Part shown: positions 9,097 through 19,120 of the stretch, in pieces
Layout of the letters: each line of letters opens with the position of its first letter
How positions within the stretch are numbered: position 1 is the first letter of the stretch
NCBI GenBank assembly: GCA_012518435.1
Contig: JAAYSG010000040.1
Location: 1 to 40,283, forward strand
Length of the DNA: 40,283 nucleotides
DNA from: Bacillota bacterium
GTDB lineage: Bacteria; Bacillota; DTU030
Direction of reading: 5' to 3'
Program-made: the position numbers and the translations under genes
The notes under the pieces: generated by a model
Database searches by the model: none
Told to the model about the DNA's origin: nothing
What the model saw: the letters and a program-made list of their open reading frames with translations, nothing else

Positions 9097-9464
9097 ACCT
9101 TCATCTCTCCTAACATCTTATTTATAATTGCCTGAATCTCTTCTTTCTTTAATTCCAATTTTTGCATTTTCATAATAAATTGCATCGCTTCCTCCTGGGC
9201 CAGCCTATTTCTAGCTTTCGCGATCTCTTTTTTATCCTCCGTAACAAAGCGCCCGCTGGTGCGTTGGGTAATTACTAAGCCATCCTCCTCCAGTTTGGCC
9301 AGGGCCCGCTGCATGGTATTGGGATTTACCGCGGCTTCTTTGGCCAGATCCCGCACTGAGGGAATTTTTGCTCCGGCGGGGTAAGTACCGGCAAGAATAA
9401 ATGCTTCGATTTTTTCTGCCAGCTGTAGGTATAGGGGCCGGTGGGGATCGAAAACCCAGGGCAT
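9093..9464 (-). CDS. GntR family transcriptional regulator, YtrA type
   Basis: PLYLQLAEKIEAFILAGTYPAGAKIPSVRDLAKEAAVNPNTMQRALAKLEEDGLV; ATGA-type overlap with the ABC gene. Confidence 0.9.
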   Translation of the reverse strand: MPWVFDPHRPLYLQLAEKIEAFILAGTYPAGAKIPSVRDLAKEAAVNPNTMQRALAKLEEDGLVITQRTSGRFVTEDKKEIAKARNRLAQEEAMQFIMKMQKLELKKEEIQAIINKMLGEMKV

Positions 9465-9475
9465 ATTGTCACCAC

Positions 9476-9513
9476 CTGTATTATTGTATTATGTACATAA
9501 TACAATAATACAG
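9476..9513. promoter_or_regulatory. Perfect 38-bp palindrome, probable GntR/YtrA operator
   Basis: CTGTATTATTGTATTATGT|ACATAATACAATAATACAG, 19-bp arms with no mismatch, 12 bp before the GntR ATG. Confidence 0.8.
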
Positions 9514-9612
9514 TAAGGCTTCCTTCTTGTCAAGGAATTTGAAATTTAAACTGGGAAAATATATCCCCGGCCCGCTTGGCAATTAAATTGGGGGGAAAGG
9601 TCAATACTATAG

Positions 9613-10800
9613 GTGACCCTCCCATATGGCCCAGGAAAGGGGCATTCTCCCGTGTTGATGAGAAAAAAGAAATGGCTGTCCACTATTGCCCTCAGTGTGG
9701 TCTTGTTTCTCCTAATGGGTCCGCCGGTAAGGGCCGACTTTGAATCCAGGGCGGAAGGGGCTATTTTGCTGGATTTTTATACGGGAAACATCCTTTATGA
9801 AAAGAATGCCTCCCTAGCCAGGCCCCCAGCCAGTATTACCAAACTTATGACCCTCCTCCTGGCCTTTGAGGCCCTAAACGAAGGTCTTGTCACCTACGAT
9901 ACCCTCCTAACGGTTTCCGAAGAAGCCTGGCGCAAAAGTGGCTCCCAGATGTTTCTGGAGATTGGGCAGGAGGTTAGCTTTAGGGATCTCATCACTGGTA
10001 TTTCCGTTGTCTCGGCCAATGATGCCTGTGTTGTGGTGGCAGAACATCTAACAGGCAGTGAGGGGGTCTTTGTGGGAGCCATGAATGAAAAGGCGGCGGA
10101 AATTGGCCTTAAACACACCACTTTTAAGAATGCAACTGGTCTGCCGGCAGAAGGTCACGTTATGAGCCCTTTGGATATTGCAATTTTGTCCCGCCATCTT
10201 TTGACCAAGTATCCCCAGGTGCTGGAGTTTGAATCCCAAAGGGAGTTTACCTTCAATGGAATTAAGCAGTACAATAGGAATCCGTTAATTGCCAGATATG
10301 AGGGGGCCGATGGCTTAAAAACCGGCTGGACGGAGGAGGCGGGTTTTTGCTTGGCGGCCACTGCCCAAAGGGAGGGTCTGCGCCTCATCGGTGTTGTCTT
10401 AAATACACCCAGTGAAAGGGCCAGGCTAACTGCGGCGGTGGAGCTTTTGGATTATGGTTTTGCCAATTTCAGGCTTTATGAGATTCCGGCGGGGGAAATA
10501 ATAGAGGATGTACCTGTGCCCAATGGCCGTATCTTATCGGTGCCGCTAAAGACGGCCTCTCCGCTGGCCCTAACCGTTGCAAGAAATAGGATTATGGAGC
10601 TGGAGCAGGAGGTTATGGTTGCGGACAATGTGCGGGCGCCAATTAAGACGGGGGAAGCCTTGGGCAGGTTGCAAATAAAACTGGGTGGGCAAGTTTTGGC
10701 CGAAACAGAATTAGTTGCAGCTGAAGATGTGGCCCGGGCCAATATATTGGTGCGCATTTTCCGTTGGCTCTTGAGTTTGGTAAAAATAAAACCGGCCTAA
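9613..10800 (+). CDS. D-alanyl-D-alanine carboxypeptidase (PBP5/DacF-like); start likely 9652-9658
   Basis: SITKLMTLLLAFEAL (SxxK), SANDAC (SxN), DGLKTGWT (KTG) motifs and signal peptide. Confidence 0.93.
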   Translation: MTLPYGPGKGHSPVLMRKKKWLSTIALSVVLFLLMGPPVRADFESRAEGAILLDFYTGNILYEKNASLARPPASITKLMTLLLAFEALNEGLVTYDTLLTVSEEAWRKSGSQMFLEIGQEVSFRDLITGISVVSANDACVVVAEHLTGSEGVFVGAMNEKAAEIGLKHTTFKNATGLPAEGHVMSPLDIAILSRHLLTKYPQVLEFESQREFTFNGIKQYNRNPLIARYEGADGLKTGWTEEAGFCLAATAQREGLRLIGVVLNTPSERARLTAAVELLDYGFANFRLYEIPAGEIIEDVPVPNGRILSVPLKTASPLALTVARNRIMELEQEVMVADNVRAPIKTGEALGRLQIKLGGQVLAETELVAAEDVARANILVRIFRWLLSLVKIKPA

Positions 10801-11020
10801 AATAGGACCTTGTCCGCAACTACTGAAATTGTGAGGAGGCCCCAATGCCATAAGGGGTACTATGGCTCAGGGGAGGTAATTTTCGCATTATATTTTACAA
10901 GGATGGTGGAGAACTGATCATATATGTTCTTGAAATTGGTCCACGCGGGGGAACATATAGCCAGGGGCTTTAGTTGTCTGAAATAAAAGGATGTCTATTA
11001 TGGCGGTAAAAAAATGCCGA

Positions 11021-11062
11021 AAAATGCACTGGGAATGATCACTCCCGGTGCATTTCTCTCTT
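11021..11062 (+). terminator. Candidate intrinsic terminator
   Basis: AAATGCACTGGGAATGATCACTCCCGGTGCATTT stem followed by T-rich CTCTCTTTTG. Confidence 0.6.
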
Positions 11063-11133
11063 TTGTCCGGGAATCGAATTTTTTGCCCGGGGCAAACTAA
11101 TTTCGAAAACCGAAGACAGAAGGGAGTATCGAC

Positions 11134-12933
11134 ATGTCCAGTAAAAACTTTTTTTTCGGGGGCTTAATTTCCGGCTTGTTTGCCAGCCTAATTTTGCTCT
11201 TTGCCCTGTGGGGGATATGGCTGTTGCCTTCCTTGGGGCTCCTTCTCACTCGGGTGGATATTATAAATGGCACCATTGTTGTTGCCCTTCTGGGGGTAAC
11301 GGGCGGCTTGCTCTATGGGTTAATTATTAGAGAACGCCAGCTGAGTGTAATGAATAGGGCTTTGGCCGGGGCCATTGTGGGGTTGGTCCTGTGGTTAGGC
11401 GGGGTTCTTACCCTGGTGCCCATGATGTTGGGCTTTCCCCCCTCCCTCAAAAGCCCCCAAGATCATCTTGTAACCCTAATAATTTTTGTTGTTTATGGTC
11501 TGGCCCTGGCCTTTGTTTATCATAGGTTAGGTGCCAAGGGGTCCGTTAGAAGCCTGGGCTATGGGCTCAGCCTGCTTCTTTTGGCTGTGGTAGCCATGCC
11601 TCTCCTTTTGCATGGGGCCGTGAGTACAGATCCTGAAAACCTGGAGCTGCCTCCCGGCTACCGGGCCCAGGTTATTGCCAAGGGCCTGACCTACCCCACA
11701 AGCCTGGCCATTGATGAAGAAGGTGTCATCTACGTGGCCGAGTCGGGCTTTACCTATGGTCCCAAGACCACCACGGCTCAAATATTGAAGGTTAAAGAAG
11801 GAGGCAAGTTAGCGAAGATCGCCGACAAGTTTGAGGGCCCCATCGGTGGTTTAACTTACAAGGATGGCAACCTGTACATTTCCCACCGGGGAAAGATTAC
11901 AGAATTAGAATTAAAGACGGGAAAAAGGCGGGACCTAATTACCAACCTCCCCTCCCTGGGGGATCACCACAATGGGGATCTTTTGTTTGGGCCCGATGGT
12001 GCCTTATATTTTGGCCAGGGCACAGCCACCAATGCGGGGGTGGTTGGGTCCGATAACTTTGTCTATGCCTGGGCTGACCGCCACCCGGAATTTCACGATG
12101 TCCCCTCCCGGGATTTTACCCTGACGGGGGAAAACTACAGCTCCCTTGATCTAAAGAGCACTGATCCCACGGCCAAAAAAACCACCGGGGCCTTTGCCCC
12201 CTTTGGCCAAACCAGGGAGGCGGGGGAAAAGGTAAAGGGAGAGGTGCCGGCCAGTGGGGCCGTCCACCGCTATGACATGGAGGCTGAAACCCTCACCATC
12301 TTTGCCGATGGCCTTCGCAACCCCTATGGCCTAACCCAGGACCCAGAGGGGAATATTTATGCCAGTGTCCTGGGTTATGATGATCGGGGGGTTAGGGCCT
12401 CCACCAACTCGCCCGACTGGATTATGAAATTAAAAGAAGGGGCCTGGTACGGCTGGCCGGATTTTGTGGGTACAATTCCCCTAGGCGCTGAAGGCTTTGC
12501 CTCGGAAAGGGGTATTAACAGAAATCCCCTGATTCAAGACCCACCGGAGGTTACTCCCCCCCTGTCTTCCCTACCTTCCCACTATTCCCCCATGAAGATG
12601 GCCTATGCCCCGGAGGAGTTTCCCCAGCAGGGTATTTTTGTGGCCATCTTTGCCGATGGGCAGCCCTTAACCCAGGACTTGGAAAGGCAGCTCCCCAGTG
12701 GGGTAATGATTGTTGACCCGGAGACGGGCCAGTATGACTGGTTTGCCAAAAGTAAACACAAGGCCCGGGCCGGGCGCCTGGGAGATGGCTTTAAGCGGGC
12801 CATTGATGTTAAATTTACCAATGATGGCCAGGCCCTGTATGTCCTTGATTTTGGTGTCTGGGAGTTTGCCGACATGGCCCCCAACGCCATTCCCAAGTCC
12901 GGGGTTTTGTGGAAGATAAGCAAGGAAGAATAG
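11134..12933 (+). CDS. Membrane-anchored PQQ-dependent sugar dehydrogenase-like beta-propeller protein
   Basis: N-terminal ~170 aa with several TM helices, then LPPGYRAQVIAKGLTYPTSLAIDEEGVIYVAESG... GLRNPYGLTQDPEGNIYA propeller repeats. Confidence 0.75.
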   Translation: MSSKNFFFGGLISGLFASLILLFALWGIWLLPSLGLLLTRVDIINGTIVVALLGVTGGLLYGLIIRERQLSVMNRALAGAIVGLVLWLGGVLTLVPMMLGFPPSLKSPQDHLVTLIIFVVYGLALAFVYHRLGAKGSVRSLGYGLSLLLLAVVAMPLLLHGAVSTDPENLELPPGYRAQVIAKGLTYPTSLAIDEEGVIYVAESGFTYGPKTTTAQILKVKEGGKLAKIADKFEGPIGGLTYKDGNLYISHRGKITELELKTGKRRDLITNLPSLGDHHNGDLLFGPDGALYFGQGTATNAGVVGSDNFVYAWADRHPEFHDVPSRDFTLTGENYSSLDLKSTDPTAKKTTGAFAPFGQTREAGEKVKGEVPASGAVHRYDMEAETLTIFADGLRNPYGLTQDPEGNIYASVLGYDDRGVRASTNSPDWIMKLKEGAWYGWPDFVGTIPLGAEGFASERGINRNPLIQDPPEVTPPLSSLPSHYSPMKMAYAPEEFPQQGIFVAIFADGQPLTQDLERQLPSGVMIVDPETGQYDWFAKSKHKARAGRLGDGFKRAIDVKFTNDGQALYVLDFGVWEFADMAPNAIPKSGVLWKISKEE

Positions 12934-12945
12934 GCCAAGGTCAGG

Positions 12946-13602
12946 TTACTTCTTCTGGATCAGTTCGGCATCAAGGTCAACTACTTCAGCCTCATTATCC
13001 CGGGCGAAAAAGTAGGCTAGAAGGCGTCCATGGCAAAGCCTGGCCACGGCCCGAAAGAGGGAGGAATAAAATAGGCTAAAGATAACAATGAGTACCAGTC
13101 CCAGACCATGAAAGGAGCCAATAATACCCTGAATGCCGGGCACACCCACCAAAAAGGCCAAGAGGAGGATGCCACAGGTTAAAAGTACCGTGGGAAAGGT
13201 GAGCCTTTGCCAAAGGGGGATATTGGGGATAACCGTCAAGGCACTGGCCAGGCCCAGGGGGCCGGTGGCCAGTAAAAAGATTAGGGCCTCTTCAACATTG
13301 ATGAAAAATAACAAGGCCGTGGCTGCTAAAAACATGGCCAGGGCCCCATCGGCAAAGAGCAGTACACCAATGATCATGGGTATACTGCTCAGGGGCGAGA
13401 GGGCCATACCAATGACGGGAAGATAAATTGGGGCTGCATGAAGAAGGGCAGCCAAGGCGGCCAGGAGGCTGGCAGTGGTTATCCATTTGTTATAGTTTTG
13501 GAATTTACCCGTAATTATTAGTCGGTCCCTATTTCTACGGAAAAGGATAAATACAGAAAATAAAAGGCCCAGGTATCCCCCCAGGGAAAGGAAATTTAAC
13601 AT
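12946..13602 (-). CDS. Hypothetical multi-pass membrane protein
   Basis: 218 aa hydrophobic ORF convergent with the preceding gene. Confidence 0.6.
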   Translation of the reverse strand: MLNFLSLGGYLGLLFSVFILFRRNRDRLIITGKFQNYNKWITTASLLAALAALLHAAPIYLPVIGMALSPLSSIPMIIGVLLFADGALAMFLAATALLFFINVEEALIFLLATGPLGLASALTVIPNIPLWQRLTFPTVLLTCGILLLAFLVGVPGIQGIIGSFHGLGLVLIVIFSLFYSSLFRAVARLCHGRLLAYFFARDNEAEVVDLDAELIQKK

Positions 13603-13941
13603 AAATCACACCCCCAGATGTCTTTAATATAATATTATTCTCCCCCGCTTGCCCCCATGTAAAGAAAATGCCCCCCGACCCATTAAGGGGGCTTTTGTTG
13701 GGGTGGAGGTGCATTGGGCTGGGGGCAAAAAAATTCACTTTCGCCTTTATTTTATCTTCTCCTCATATTCCCTCCCATGGGGGAGCATCTGGGATAATTT
13801 GGGTGAATGGCATACCTAAATGGGTCATGCTACTTCTCAGTCCACACATTGCCCCCCTTGTACCCATCTGACGCCTTTGCAAAAGGCTAGGGCCTATGTT
13901 ATACTCCACTGCGTACCCAGGCAGGGTTTTTACAAACTTAA

Positions 13942-14085
13942 GAAAGTAGCGCTGAATTCTTATTTTTTTAAGAAGCGGGGGAACCAATCTTTTTGGGGTG
14001 AATCATCTTGAAGAGCCGCCCTTAGCTCTAACCCGGCAGCTAACCCCGTAAGCGTCCGAAGGGAGTTTTGTTATGCTAACTATTT
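13942..14085 (+). ncRNA. Cyclic di-AMP riboswitch (ydaO/yuaA class)
   Basis: AGCGCTGAATTC...AGCGGGGGAACCAA...TTGGGGTGAATC...AGCCGCCCTTAGCTCTAACCCGGCAGCTAACCCCGTAAGCGTCCGAAGGGAG matches conserved blocks of the class (GGGGAACCCAA, TTGGGGTGAATC, CAGCTAACCxCGTAAGCGT). Confidence 0.9.
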
Positions 14086-14097
14086 AGGTTTTTGTGC

Positions 14098-14124
14098 AGA
14101 CTATGGTATACCATAGTCTTTTTG
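14098..14124 (+). terminator. Riboswitch expression-platform terminator
   Basis: GACTATGGTATACCATAGTC perfect palindrome followed by TTTTT. Confidence 0.85.
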
Positions 14125-14183
14125 CTGGCCAAAATTAAAAGTTGTGGAATAGGGAAGGGAAAAAATGAAGGAGTGTTTGAAAG

Positions 14184-15188
14184 GTGAAAAAACTTGTTAG
14201 CCTATTAGTGCTAGTCAGTTGCCTATCTTTGGCCCTTATGGGTTGTGGAAGCGGAGGAGATGCGGGGGGCAAGGAAATTATCTTTGCCAACGCCGGCTGG
14301 GAAAGTATGATGTTTCACAATGCAGTTGCCGGGCTAATAGCAGAAGAGGTTTTTGGTTATGGCTGGAGGGAAGTAACTGGTACAACAGCTGTAATGTATG
14401 AAGGTCAATTGACTGGGGAAGTAGATGTGCATATGGAATCCTGGACAGATAATATAGAACCATATGCTGAAGATTTGGCAGCCGGTAGATTTAAGGAATT
14501 GGGTGTAAACTTTGATGACAATTTCCAGGGGATATATGTTCCCCGTTATGTAATTGAGGGTGATGCCAAAAGGGGTATTGAGGCCTCAGCCCCGGATTTA
14601 AAGTACATTTGGGATTTAAAGAATTACCCGGAGGTTTTTCCCGATGATGAAAACCCGGGTAAAGGCCGGATGTATGGATCTATACCGGGTTGGGAGATAG
14701 ATGAGATCCTCTACAAAAAATACCTTTTCTTTGGTTTAGATGAAAACTTTATCTATTTTAGGCCCGGTTCTGACCCAGCCCTGCAGACGGCCATTATGTC
14801 TGCCTATGAAAGGGGAGAACCCATTGCCGCCTATTACTGGGAGCCCACCTGGCTCTTGGGGATGTATGACATGGTATTGTTGGAGGATAAGCCCTATGAG
14901 GAGGATCTATACCTAAAGGGGGAGTGTGAGGTACCCCCAATGCGGGTAACCGTAAGTGCCAGCAACAATTTTGCCGACAATGAAGATAATAAGGAGTTTG
15001 TGAAATTCCTCAGCAATTATCAAACTTCAAGTGCATTGACATCTGAAGCCTTGGCCTTTATGCAGGAAACGGGTACAGAAGACTATACTGAGGTTGCCAA
15101 ATGGTTCCTTAGGGAACATGATGAATTACTGGATGCCTGGCTAGAACCGGAAGATGCAGAGACTATGCGGAGTTTTTTAGGTAACTAG
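14184..15188 (+). CDS. Glycine betaine/proline betaine-type ABC transporter substrate-binding lipoprotein
   Basis: Lipobox SLALMGCG; OpuAC/ProX-like GWESMMFHNAVAGLIAEEVFGY; operon with permease and CBS-containing ATPase. Confidence 0.88.
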   Translation: MKKLVSLLVLVSCLSLALMGCGSGGDAGGKEIIFANAGWESMMFHNAVAGLIAEEVFGYGWREVTGTTAVMYEGQLTGEVDVHMESWTDNIEPYAEDLAAGRFKELGVNFDDNFQGIYVPRYVIEGDAKRGIEASAPDLKYIWDLKNYPEVFPDDENPGKGRMYGSIPGWEIDEILYKKYLFFGLDENFIYFRPGSDPALQTAIMSAYERGEPIAAYYWEPTWLLGMYDMVLLEDKPYEEDLYLKGECEVPPMRVTVSASNNFADNEDNKEFVKFLSNYQTSSALTSEALAFMQETGTEDYTEVAKWFLREHDELLDAWLEPEDAETMRSFLGN

Positions 15189-15201
15189 GGAGGCCTATAA
15201 A

Positions 15202-16068
15202 ATGGATTGGATATATAGTTTCCCTTTTCAGCTGCCAATAAATTTAGATGCCATAGATGGTGCTGTGAGGGCCTTTAGCGTTAAGTACAGTGTTATTTTC
15301 TCAGCCATTAGAAGCATATTAAATATTTTCGTGAATATAATTCACGCTGCATTAAATTTTATACCCTGGTTTGTGGTCATATTGCTAGTCTTTTTTGCCG
15401 GCTGGAGGCTGTCGGGTAAGTTAAAGAATGGCCTCTTGTATAGTGGCCTATCCCTGCTCATAGGCGCGGCGGGCCTGTGGGATCTAATGAATGAAACCCT
15501 CTCCATAATTATTGCCTCGGTAATAATTTCCCTCTTGGTGGGGTTTCCCTTGGGGATTTTGGTTTCGGCCAGCGACAGGGCCGATGAAATAATTAGGCCT
15601 ATCTTGGATACAATGCAGACAATGCCGGTCTTTGTCTATCTCATACCTGCCCTTTTATTCTTTGGTTTGGGTAAGCCCCCGGCAGTTATAGCCACTACCA
15701 TTTATGCTATAGTTCCCATAATACGGCTAACCAACCACGGGATAAGGCAGATAGATAGGGAAGTTGTGGAGGCTGCCCTCTCCTTTGGTTCCACAAGTTT
15801 TCAGGCCTTAACTAAGGTTAAAATACCCCAGGCCCTGCCCACCATAATGGCGGGAGTAAACCAAACCCTTATGATGGCCATATCCATGGTTGTTACCACC
15901 TCCATGATTGGAGCCACGGGCCTGGGCATGGAGGTCTTAATTGGGGTGCAGCGCATCCAAATCGGCCGGGGGTTATTATCCGGGACGGCCATAGTAATAA
16001 TTGCCGTTGTCTTGGATAGGTTAACCCAAGGACTAGTGCGCCATAGTGAGGTGGACCAAGATGGATAA
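15202..16068 (+). CDS. Glycine betaine-type ABC transporter permease (ProW/OpuAB-like)
   Basis: GFPLGILVSASDRADEIIRPILDTMQTMPVFVYLIPALLFFGLGKPPAVIATTIYAIVPIIRLT. Confidence 0.93.
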   Translation: MDWIYSFPFQLPINLDAIDGAVRAFSVKYSVIFSAIRSILNIFVNIIHAALNFIPWFVVILLVFFAGWRLSGKLKNGLLYSGLSLLIGAAGLWDLMNETLSIIIASVIISLLVGFPLGILVSASDRADEIIRPILDTMQTMPVFVYLIPALLFFGLGKPPAVIATTIYAIVPIIRLTNHGIRQIDREVVEAALSFGSTSFQALTKVKIPQALPTIMAGVNQTLMMAISMVVTTSMIGATGLGMEVLIGVQRIQIGRGLLSGTAIVIIAVVLDRLTQGLVRHSEVDQDG

Positions 16069-17236
16069 TATTGTGTTGCAGGCCCAAAATGTCTCCAAAC
16101 TTTATGGGTCGGAAAAATCCAAGGCCATAAAACTTAAAAAAGCGGGTGCAGATAAGGATACTGTATACAAGAAGACAGGGGTCATTACAGCCCTTTGGGA
16201 CGTGACCCTTGATGTAAAAGAGGGGGAGGTCTTTGTCATCATCGGCCTGTCCGGTTCTGGCAAGTCCACCTTGGTCAGATGCTTTAATATGCTTAACAAA
16301 CCTACAGCGGGTAAAATATATTATCGCGGTAAGGATATAGGGAAATTTGCCAGGAATGAATTAAATCATTACAGGCGCAATCAGGTATCCATGATATTTC
16401 AGCAATTTGGCCTTATGTCCCACCGCGATGTCCTGGGCAATGTGGAATATGGCTTGGAGGTAAAGGGGGTTCCCCGGGAGGAGCGCCGGGCCAAGGCCCT
16501 GGAGATGCTTTCCATGGTGGGTCTAGAGGGGCACGAAAACGAACCCATATCCGCCCTATCCGGCGGTATGATGCAAAGGGTGGGCATCGCCCGGGCCCTG
16601 GCCAATGACCCCGAGATCCTCCTTATGGATGAACCCTTTTCGGCCCTGGACCCCCTGGTCAGGAAGGATATGCAGTTTGAACTCTTAACCATTCAGAGGA
16701 AACTGGACAAAACCATTGTCTTTATCACCCACGATATTAATGAGGCCTTTAAGCTGGGGGATAGGGTGGCCATCATGAAGGATGGGGAGGTAATTCAAAT
16801 AGCTCCGCCGGAGGAAATGAGCGAGAATCCGGCCGATGATTATGTGAAGCAATTCATCGACAGTGCTGATAAAACCCAAGTTATAACCGTCCGCAATGTA
16901 ATGATTACCCCCAATAGTATCGTCCGCCTCAAAGACAGCCCCAACTATGCCATAAAAACCATGCGGGCCAATGGTGTCTCCAGTGCCTATGTGGTGGGGG
17001 CAAAGATGAAACTGGAAGGAGTAGTTACCATAGATGACGCCTTGGAGGCCAGGAGGGATGGCCTGGGCCTTGCCGATATACTGATCCAGAGGATAAACAC
17101 CACAGCACCGGACACATTGTTGTCGGATATTATGAGTGTTGCAGCCAAAACCCGTTTCCCCATTGCCGTGGTGGATGAAAAAGGCAGTCTCAAGGGGATA
17201 GTGTCCAAGGTGCATGTGCTTTCATCCATGCTGTGA
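16061..17236 (+). CDS. Glycine betaine-type ABC transporter ATP-binding protein (ProV/OpuAA-like, C-terminal CBS)
   Basis: GLSGSGKSTLVRCFNML, SGGMMQRVGIARALA, LLMDEPFSALDPL; C-terminal CBS-like segment. Confidence 0.94.
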   Translation: MDNIVLQAQNVSKLYGSEKSKAIKLKKAGADKDTVYKKTGVITALWDVTLDVKEGEVFVIIGLSGSGKSTLVRCFNMLNKPTAGKIYYRGKDIGKFARNELNHYRRNQVSMIFQQFGLMSHRDVLGNVEYGLEVKGVPREERRAKALEMLSMVGLEGHENEPISALSGGMMQRVGIARALANDPEILLMDEPFSALDPLVRKDMQFELLTIQRKLDKTIVFITHDINEAFKLGDRVAIMKDGEVIQIAPPEEMSENPADDYVKQFIDSADKTQVITVRNVMITPNSIVRLKDSPNYAIKTMRANGVSSAYVVGAKMKLEGVVTIDDALEARRDGLGLADILIQRINTTAPDTLLSDIMSVAAKTRFPIAVVDEKGSLKGIVSKVHVLSSML

Positions 17237-17251
17237 TAGCATGGGATATAC

Positions 17252-17318
17252 AAACGGGGATGGGTTTTTGTTCCAACGGTTAAAAGAACATAAACCCATC
17301 CCCTGTTTTGTTTTTTAG
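17252..17318. terminator. Intrinsic terminator between convergent genes
   Basis: AACGGGGATGGGTTT...AAACCCATCCCCTGTTTTGTTTTTT. Confidence 0.75.
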
Positions 17319-17346
17319 GCCAGGCCCCGGTGGGGCCTATTTAATT

Positions 17347-17697
17347 TTAGGCCTTGCGGATGTAGTGGGGCAGGTCCGTGGGAAGTTCCAGGGCAAGTTC
17401 TACTAGACCGCCATATTCCCCCGAGTTTTTATACCAGGGTGCTTGATACAAAAGTTTTTTTACCCCACCCTTTTCCACCGTATAGCAATTTCTCCCCTGT
17501 TCCTTCAACATTGCTGCCATTTTGGCCCGGGCGGGTTCAGGGTGGCAGTCCAGGGCATTTTTACCCAATAGGTCGGCGCCACCATCGGCGGCATAGACGG
17601 ATTTTGCCTTTTCATTCATGTAAACTATTTTTCCCCCGGTATCACATACCGTAATTGCGGCACTAAAATTATGCAGGTAATTGTTATCCATGTGCAT
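17347..17697 (-). CDS. Single-domain PAS protein
   Basis: FSAAITVCDTGGKIVYMNEKAKSVYAADGGADLLGKNALDCHPEPARAKM. Confidence 0.8.
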   Translation of the reverse strand: MHMDNNYLHNFSAAITVCDTGGKIVYMNEKAKSVYAADGGADLLGKNALDCHPEPARAKMAAMLKEQGRNCYTVEKGGVKKLLYQAPWYKNSGEYGGLVELALELPTDLPHYIRKA

Positions 17698-17733
17698 TTC
17701 TCTACTCCTTTCAAGTAAGATAGTCTTACCCTT

Positions 17734-18681
17734 CTAGGGTCCCTTCCCTTTCGCCTCTACTTTTTCCGGCTGGTGGCGGGCATAATTGGCACCTATTACC
17801 CCCAGGATAATCAGGAAGGAACCGGCGACATGGTAAAAAAACAATGGTTCCTTTAGAAAGTATACCCCGGCAAAGATGGTGAAGACTGTGCGTAGGTTGC
17901 CAAAGACACTGACCTTGGCCGCCTCCATGTTTGCCAGAAGGTAATTATTCAAAAGTGAGGTGACCAAGGAAGACAAAACACCCAGGTAGAAAACGGCAAG
18001 AAGGAACTCTAAATTACTAAAGAGGGCCAATAAGTGCTGTAGGCTGCCAGCCATGGCATGTCCCGATAGGGAGAGGGTGTTGAAAAAGAAAAAGCCCAGG
18101 AGGGTCATCATGAAACTGATTTCCGTTGCGGTAAATTCCCTTATTGTTATCCGGGTAAGAATATGATAGCCGGCGGAGACAAAGGCTGAGAGCAGCAAAA
18201 GAAAAATACCCAATGTTTCTGTGGGGTCGAGCCCGGCCCCCTTCATGATAAAGATGTACAGGACACCTGCGACGGACAGGATAATTGAGACTTGTTGGAG
18301 AAATGTCGTTTTTTCCTTGAGAAAAATAGCAGCCAGGATCATGGTGAAGATGGGGGTGATGGCCAGCAAAATCCCCCCTTCGGAAGAGGTGGCATGGAGA
18401 AGACCAAAGGTTTGGAGGGCAAAGAAGGTTATGGGGTAAACCAAAGCCAAGGCAACGACCTGCCGCAGGTTTTTCCCCCGGAACTTTAGTTGCACACGCC
18501 GGAAAAGAACCGGGATAAAAAGGGCAAGCAGGGATGTTGTGAAGCGAAAGGCCAATACATCCACGGGGTTGGCATGTTTTAGGGCTGTTTTGGTGAAAAG
18601 GAAGGACAGGCCCGTTATCAGGTTATGGAGCAAGGCGGCCAGATAAAGGAGCATTATTTGGGGGTTTTGCATTCCCAGCAC
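17734..18681 (-). CDS. EamA/DMT family transporter
   Basis: Ten-TM-type 315 aa; FTKTALKHANPVDVLAFRF ... ILAAIFLKEKTTFLQQVSIILSVAGV. Confidence 0.9.
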   Translation of the reverse strand: MLGMQNPQIMLLYLAALLHNLITGLSFLFTKTALKHANPVDVLAFRFTTSLLALFIPVLFRRVQLKFRGKNLRQVVALALVYPITFFALQTFGLLHATSSEGGILLAITPIFTMILAAIFLKEKTTFLQQVSIILSVAGVLYIFIMKGAGLDPTETLGIFLLLLSAFVSAGYHILTRITIREFTATEISFMMTLLGFFFFNTLSLSGHAMAGSLQHLLALFSNLEFLLAVFYLGVLSSLVTSLLNNYLLANMEAAKVSVFGNLRTVFTIFAGVYFLKEPLFFYHVAGSFLIILGVIGANYARHQPEKVEAKGKGP

Positions 18682-19120
18682 CTCAAAGATAGTTATCCCT
18701 TACCAACCTTGGTGAAGGCGGTCAACTCCCACCAGCTTCATTTCTTGGGGTGGATACATGCCCCCCCGGGAAGGGCAACCTATAATTGTTTTCTTTCCAT
18801 GCTGGAGACGATAGCACACAGGTAGGTTGCATGACCGGAAGGCTGGTTTGTAACATAATTACCCTGGATATAGTTAATGGCAATCATAACCTGGCTTAGT
18901 TGTGGGGGGACGCAGGGAGCGGCCATCCCTTTGCTGTTCCCGTTTTCCCTTTAACAGTGGGTTTTTAGTGTTAATACCCAACTGTCCATAAGGGTGAATT
19001 CAACACAGGATGTCATTTCCCTCCATTGGGGCCAATACAGTTTTAACCTAGAGGGCATGCCACTCCGGGGTGTAAATCATGGGAGAAATTGGTTCGGCGG
19101 CTGTGGGGGTTTTAATGCCC

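Noticed and set aside
10840-10873. CCCCAATGCCATA...TATGGCTCAGGGG hairpin
   Set aside because: Imperfect stem with internal loops and no T tract; may be part of the dac 3' region but not supportable as a specific element.
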